From Morchella semilibera (lineage: Eukaryota > Ascomycota > Pezizomycetes > Pezizales > Morchellaceae), in the NCBI GenBank assembly GCA_009192285.1, contig WBVU01000017.1:992001-1056000 (forward strand): 64,000 nt of DNA. Reading direction: 5' to 3'. The notes under the pieces were generated by a model, which saw nothing but the letters and a program-made list of their open reading frames with translations, was not told where the DNA came from and did not search any database. How positions within the stretch are numbered: position 1 is the stretch's first letter; each line of letters begins with the position of its first letter. The position numbers and the translations under genes are program-made. Positions 59,533 to 64,000 of the stretch are shown here, piece by piece.

Positions 59533-59562
59533 CCACCACCACCACCACCACCACCACCACCA
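59533..59562. repeat. CCA microsatellite
   Basis: About ten uninterrupted CCA/ACC units in non-coding DNA. Confidence 0.9.
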
Positions 59563-60700
59563 TTTGATATTTTATACCTGGCCTCCTGCCTAGCTACTAA
59601 TGAGTTCAAATCAGGTATGTCTATTAATCTATTATTGGGAGCGTCATCTCCACGTATTTTTTAATAGACACGGGTCCCCATATATAGGGAGAATCATATA
59701 TATGTCGAACTACAATACCAGTTACTCATTTATAACCAGTGGTTTGAGCCCTGCTAGCTACATGATATAAGCTGACCGTGGAGTCTCCAGTGGAATTTGG
59801 AGTAGGGAGATGAGGAGGCGATGCGTATAGTTGGATCAAAACGTCTACCAGAGAAGCGGAGATAATTAGTCATGTGGGAAATGATCATCTTGCGATCGAA
59901 GGGATGTAGTTCTCGCCACGAACGGCTGAGGTTGAGGTTAAAGTTGAGATTAGGGTTCATACTCCTCACTCAAGCTTGTTGGTAATTGACGTAATCTGAG
60001 AGTGTACAGGGAAATGTCTCCCTATGTTTCTAATCTAATATCGACATGTTTCTGATCAAGAAACAAACCCAAACATGTCTCTCAGTAATATCGGCCCTTT
60101 CCCTCAATCAAATATTCCCGTGCTATTCAAGTCACCCGCCAAGAGCTCTCAGTCAAAGGGGGGGGAGCACTTGGAAGTAATCCTAATGGTATGACCCCTG
60201 TCCTCCAACCCTTCAAGAAAGTTCGATATGACCTCCAAGCTCCTCATCTCTCTTTTTGGAACTCTCTACTCGAGCCAAATATCCGGATTACATGACGCTC
60301 GACTCATTTAGTAGGTAAGTCGGGCATGGGCTTGCGTGATTAGGGTGTGTTGAAGCTAGGCAGTAACCCAGGCATTGTGTCCCGGATTTCTCATGAGGGT
60401 ATGTTGGTCTTAAGCTTAGGGAGAAGCGTGGGGGTCGTTTGAGAAGCTTCTGTGTCTTCTTAAATTTCTAGGGGTTGGGGTTTGGGTTGATGTTTTTGCG
60501 AGCATGTTTCCGCGGCAGAAAGAATATATGATGATAGTGCAGGCTGGTTGTGAGGAACCGCTGAAGATACATCTAGTCATCTTCACAAACTAAGATTTTA
60601 TATATTTGTATGTATATCTTTACTAAAGAATCAAGCAGACCCCAGAAAAAAGTTTGGAAAAATACAGGCTAATCATGCAGCTCCAGTTGAGTAGTAATCT

Positions 60701-61219
60701 TCAAATCAAATCCATAAAAACATGAATGCGGTCGAGGACTGAAAAATACTGTTCAAGTGCCCCTAGACCTTTAGTCTCGGCGACACTAGTAGTAGAGCCA
60801 AAGGTATATGTACATGTAGTTACCTTGATATGTTGTCATTATCGCTGCTTATAACTCGATTAACCCCATTTCCAAAAAAAATCTCCCGAAATCTCTCATT
60901 GCCACCACTAATTGCTACATCAATTGCCGTGTGCCCCCTCCTATCCACAATATCTATATCAATGCCACCATCAATAAGTATTGGAAATAACCTCCCCCTG
61001 ATTAAGATTTTCCTCAGCTACCCAATGAAGGGCTGTTTTCCCTTTAGCGTCTACAGCGTTTATGTCCGCCGCTTTCTTCGCCGCTTTCTTGAGAAAAAAT
61101 TTATCGCCTTGTGATCAAATTTTGCAGTGTGGTGTAAAGGAGTGTCATCTATGCTGCCTTTAGCAGACAAGTACTAGTGATATCCATTATCAATGAGTTT
61201 CTGAGTAACTAGCTTGTGT
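60701..61219 (-). pseudogene. Decayed ankyrin tail of the NLR gene
   Basis: Directly past the NLR stop the minus strand still shows ankyrin signatures, scattered over frames. One piece includes LVTQKLIDNGYH, then a TAG stop (61174-61176) and SIDDTPLHHTAKFDHK. The frame then shifts at a T6 run (61094-61099) into ADINAVDAKGKTALHWVAEE, and shifts again near 60980-61010 into DIVDRRGHTAIDVAISGG. A GTAACT donor (60833) and CGAG acceptor (60776) could join a last exon with GLGALEQYFSVLDRI ending at TGA 60701-60703. At least one stop and two to three shifts separate it from the NACHT frame, so the repeat domain is broken here unless these are sequence errors. Confidence 0.7.
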
Positions 61220-63684
61220 CTATAAATATATGCTAGATGTAGTCCGAGTGGTCGAGGCCGTATACACATGTAAAACAAAAATCCGCATCATCACCACCAA
61301 GGAACGCATCATGCGATCTGAGTTTTGGAAAAGTTTCAAGAGTTTCAAGAAACTCTCTTTAGATTCATATTCATCACAGTCCTTTAAGCGGTCCCGAATA
61401 TGTGTTGCCGCATATACGAGGAGTGGATGGGACTCAACAAGATCCTTCCATATCTCGATTTCTTCGTCCGCGTCATCGCAATCAAGATCCCATACTTTAA
61501 TGTCATAGAATTTATCGAAAGAAAGATACGTGCAACATACTACTCCAATATTTGGTTTTGTGTGGATGGCGATAGAATTCTCCTCGAGGTACTCTTGAAC
61601 AGTGTAATGTGCGAACCGAGCAATGTTTGTATCCTCATCAATAGTAACCAAGCCACAGCAGACTTCGAGTAAAGTCGGCTTATCGGGTAAGTCCAGTTTG
61701 TCGAGCTCATATCGGCCAGGTTCTACAGAGACAGCTATTTGGAGGTCCTCAACTGTCAAAAGCGCCCTAGCGCCCATTAACCAGTAGAATACCCTCATGG
61801 CCAAATTAGTAGCATCTGTACCCTGTCGGTTGATTTCCTGTATTACCCTATCATATGTTGGGCTTAGAGGCTTTATTCCTGCGGAGGAAGCCTCTATTTT
61901 ATCGAGTGCCATAAGAATTTGTTTGGGGGAGGTCTGCTGGCATAGATATTCAATATGGAATCGGACGAGCAGGAACCTACACCCGCGGTAAATATCAGAA
62001 GGGGTTATTAGAGCTCTGAGAGTAGTACCTACATTCCCTTTGCACATGCGGATAATTGATCTATTATCCTTTCCTTGCATTTGGCCTTCTCGATAAGGCG
62101 TCGTGCTCTCCGATTTTCGTTGATCGTTTCCTCAACAAACTTCTTGATATCTCCCTCCTGAGCATAAATCTCAATTTTTTCCGCGTCAGAAAGGCTGTCT
62201 TGAATGTCTTCCGGATATGGCCGGCTGGTGAAAAAAAGACTGATGCCGTCCTCCATACCCAGGCGCTCAAATAACGGAAGTAGCTCCCTTCGTTGATATT
62301 CCTCGTGGCATTCATCAAGAGCATCAAATATGAGAAATGTTCTTGAAAATGACTTTCGCAGCGCCGAGAGACTTGCGTACAGCTCCTTCAGCGCGGGTCT
62401 CTTTTTATTGGGTTGAAGCTTGTCGTATAGAGACTCAATACTCGTGGGGAGATATTGCAACCGGCGGGCAAATTGCCTTAGGAGACTCGCAAAGACATTA
62501 GTGGGGCTTTGTTGGCTTTGTGCGTTGTAATCGAAATATATGTATGCAACGCAATAGTCTTCTTTCTGTGAGAGAGCCTCTAAATGGTCTATCACAAGAG
62601 AACTAGTAAATATTCAATGTTTAGCTATGAAATTATACATCAAATTGGATGTCCGAACCTTATGAATGTTTTTCCAGCCCCCGCTAAGTTGCGTCAGATT
62701 CGTCCGTTTTTGCCAATTCCTATGGGCGAATAGTAGTACTTACGTATACCATAACCACAAAGCTTATTCGACTCCCGCTTCATCCACTTTTGAAAGCCTG
62801 GGAGCTGCAGGACCCAATCGCCTGTATTTTCCCGTCTTTTATTTGAAACTTCCGTATGGCGAGTATCAAATGGGCCTGGATATAGCCACTCCAGAACTTT
62901 CTCGCGCTTTTCCACTAAATAACAAATCATCAATACAACACGCTGGATTTATTAGAAATGAAAGTTTACTCACTTAAACGATTCTCCTCCTGGATTTCAG
63001 AGTCCGACTTGATTCTATCTTTAAGATTGTGCAGTGTAACGTTTGTGTCATGAGCAACAGTATATATATTCTGGGTAGTAATATCAATAACACCTGCAAC
63101 ATGTTTCGTTTCATATGCCACACGTCTACTATCCCGAACAACGTTGTCTGTCCTCTGAACAACAATGTCCATAGACCGAACATCAGCTTTAAGTGATTTT
63201 GTGAGGGCTCTATACCTCATTAGTACCACAACCGAAAGGGCCCAGTATCCCGGTCCACATACAGTTGATCCACGCTCATTGCAAAGCTAAATGCGCTCTT
63301 ATATCGCTCTATCCGCGAAATATGCTGCATTGTTTCGGCTTCTTTGAAAGGCCATGTCAAACTGTCTATTAATCCCTTTAGTCCGTCTCTATTGCCCAAC
63401 TTTGATTGAAGCTCGGTGAGATGCTTAGTGCACCCCTCGATAGGCCCGCCTGGCTCGTTGAGTTGTCGGATTGCGGGTGAGTGCTGGGTGCCGGGTTTTT
63501 CAATATGACTCTGAAGATTTGTAAGAGTCCTAGCGAGAGAGCTGAGCTCATACACAAGGTCGTTGCAGTCCTTCGATGCCCGGGCTACTCCACCTATGTA
63601 GTCATAGCCCATCGCCGTCAGTTTTCCGGTGAACTGTATCAGGCCAACGATGTTTGCTGCGAGCCCAAAGGCCTCGAGTGCCAT
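61220..63684 (-). CDS. NACHT NLR (STAND) protein with truncated repeat domain (726 aa, six exons)
   Basis: Minus-strand exons: 63684-63263, 63209-62974, 62914-62744, 62683-62659, 62602-62033, 61976-61220; introns are 53, 59, 60, 56 and 56 bp and all phases fit, giving 726 codons. Residues 1-140 are a fungal NLR N-terminal domain (ALEAFGLAANIVGLIQFTGK, SLTWPFKE). A linker with VLEWLYPGPFD and ENTGDWVLQLPGFQKW is the usual spacer before NACHT. Walker A GIPGAGKT (275-282) lies across a 25-nt exon; Walker B LIFDALDE follows at about 375-382. Then come KGMFLLVRFHIE and a winged-helix part ending GLVTIDED and FAHYTVQEYLEE, all standard for fungal NACHT proteins. Such proteins bind ATP, oligomerise and can trigger cell death on ligand sensing. 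The frame stops before the ankyrin domain, whose remnants follow. The fourth donor (GTTCGG) is weak. Confidence 0.88.
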
Positions 63685-64000
63685 AGCTACAAGCTATCTA
63701 GCACTCTCTGATAAGACAGATTATATGTGGGTAGGTCGATATGAACTTTAGTCGTTGGAGATTACCGACTTAATTCTCGGAGTGGGGAGGTGAGGTTGTT
63801 CATACAGCCTTGTCTCTTGTGCGACCAGTGGTGCATGTGTATAAACTCTTACGCGCATCTAAAACCCTCGAATCAGTTACACCAGTTACATACTTACATA
63901 AGTACATGTATCGATCCCATCCCCCCGGCACTGCAATAATCGTATTTCTATTCACTCGATTGACAAGTAAAATAATAGCCTAGTATGCCAAGCCCGCTTG
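63685..64000. other. Upstream flank of the NLR gene
   Basis: No further gene seen before the window end; it includes the presumed NLR promoter and a TACATGTA at about 63903. Confidence 0.5.

Larger units (their letters stand above)
57538..60700. other. Intergenic region between the two NLR-type genes
   Basis: No supported gene. It contains an 18-bp motif at 58323-58340, a CCA microsatellite (59533-59562) and T-rich tracts at 58000-58080. A minus-strand frame near 60170-60290 (including SNFLEGLEDRGHTIRIT) looks mildly coding but has no start, partner exon or family, so it is not called. Confidence 0.5.

Noticed and set aside
60170-60290. Minus-strand stretch including SNFLEGLEDRGHTIRIT
   Set aside because: Looks mildly coding but is short, without start codon, splice partner or recognised family.

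Overview
The window reads as a nuclear, gene-poor stretch of a filamentous ascomycete genome. I infer this from short GT-AG introns (mostly 51-67 bp, often with a CTAAC/CTGAC-like branch site), fungus-specific families (RTA1-like membrane protein, CFEM/GPI protein, fungal NACHT proteins with their typical N-terminal domain), TTAGGG telomere-type repeats and long repeat-rich intergenic DNA. Ten apparently intact genes and two gene remnants in 64 kb is very sparse for an ascomycete. That would fit a large Pezizomycetes (truffle-like) genome, but the lineage is inference only. I found no convincing tRNA, rRNA or CRISPR array.

Layout. 1-16 kb holds one gene, an F-box-like protein (minus, 4911-6026). 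A disordered serine/proline-rich protein lies at 16516-17643, followed by 10 kb without a supported gene. A two-exon RTA1-like membrane protein occupies 28055-29022. At 30607-35312 is a three-exon serine/threonine kinase fused to about 26 near-identical ankyrin repeats. A broken multi-exon gene lies at 37302-38537. An F-box plus ankyrin protein (39923-41414) follows, then a small one-pass membrane protein (minus, 43347-43652), an unrecognised three-exon gene (minus, 45576-46686) and a secreted CFEM-like GPI protein (49545-50172). The right end carries a stand-alone copy of the fungal NLR N-terminal domain (minus, 56855-57537) and, 3.7 kb beyond its start, a six-exon NACHT NLR gene (minus, 61220-63684) whose ankyrin tail (60701-61219) is decayed.

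The functional theme is ankyrin/NLR biology: kinase-ANK, F-box-ANK, NACHT-ANK and a free N-terminal domain protein. Fungal NACHT-repeat proteins are known from non-self recognition and regulated cell death. That the four genes here work together is inference. The clearest pairing is the NLR and the stand-alone domain, which share sequence motifs and an intron at the same place and phase.

The intergenic DNA holds two strongly repeated signals that no gene explains: an 18-bp split motif, CGAGTGAY-N4-YRTGAN, at 17 sites with unrelated flanks, and the palindrome TACATGTA at roughly 30 sites. It also holds several small inverted-repeat (MITE-like) elements.
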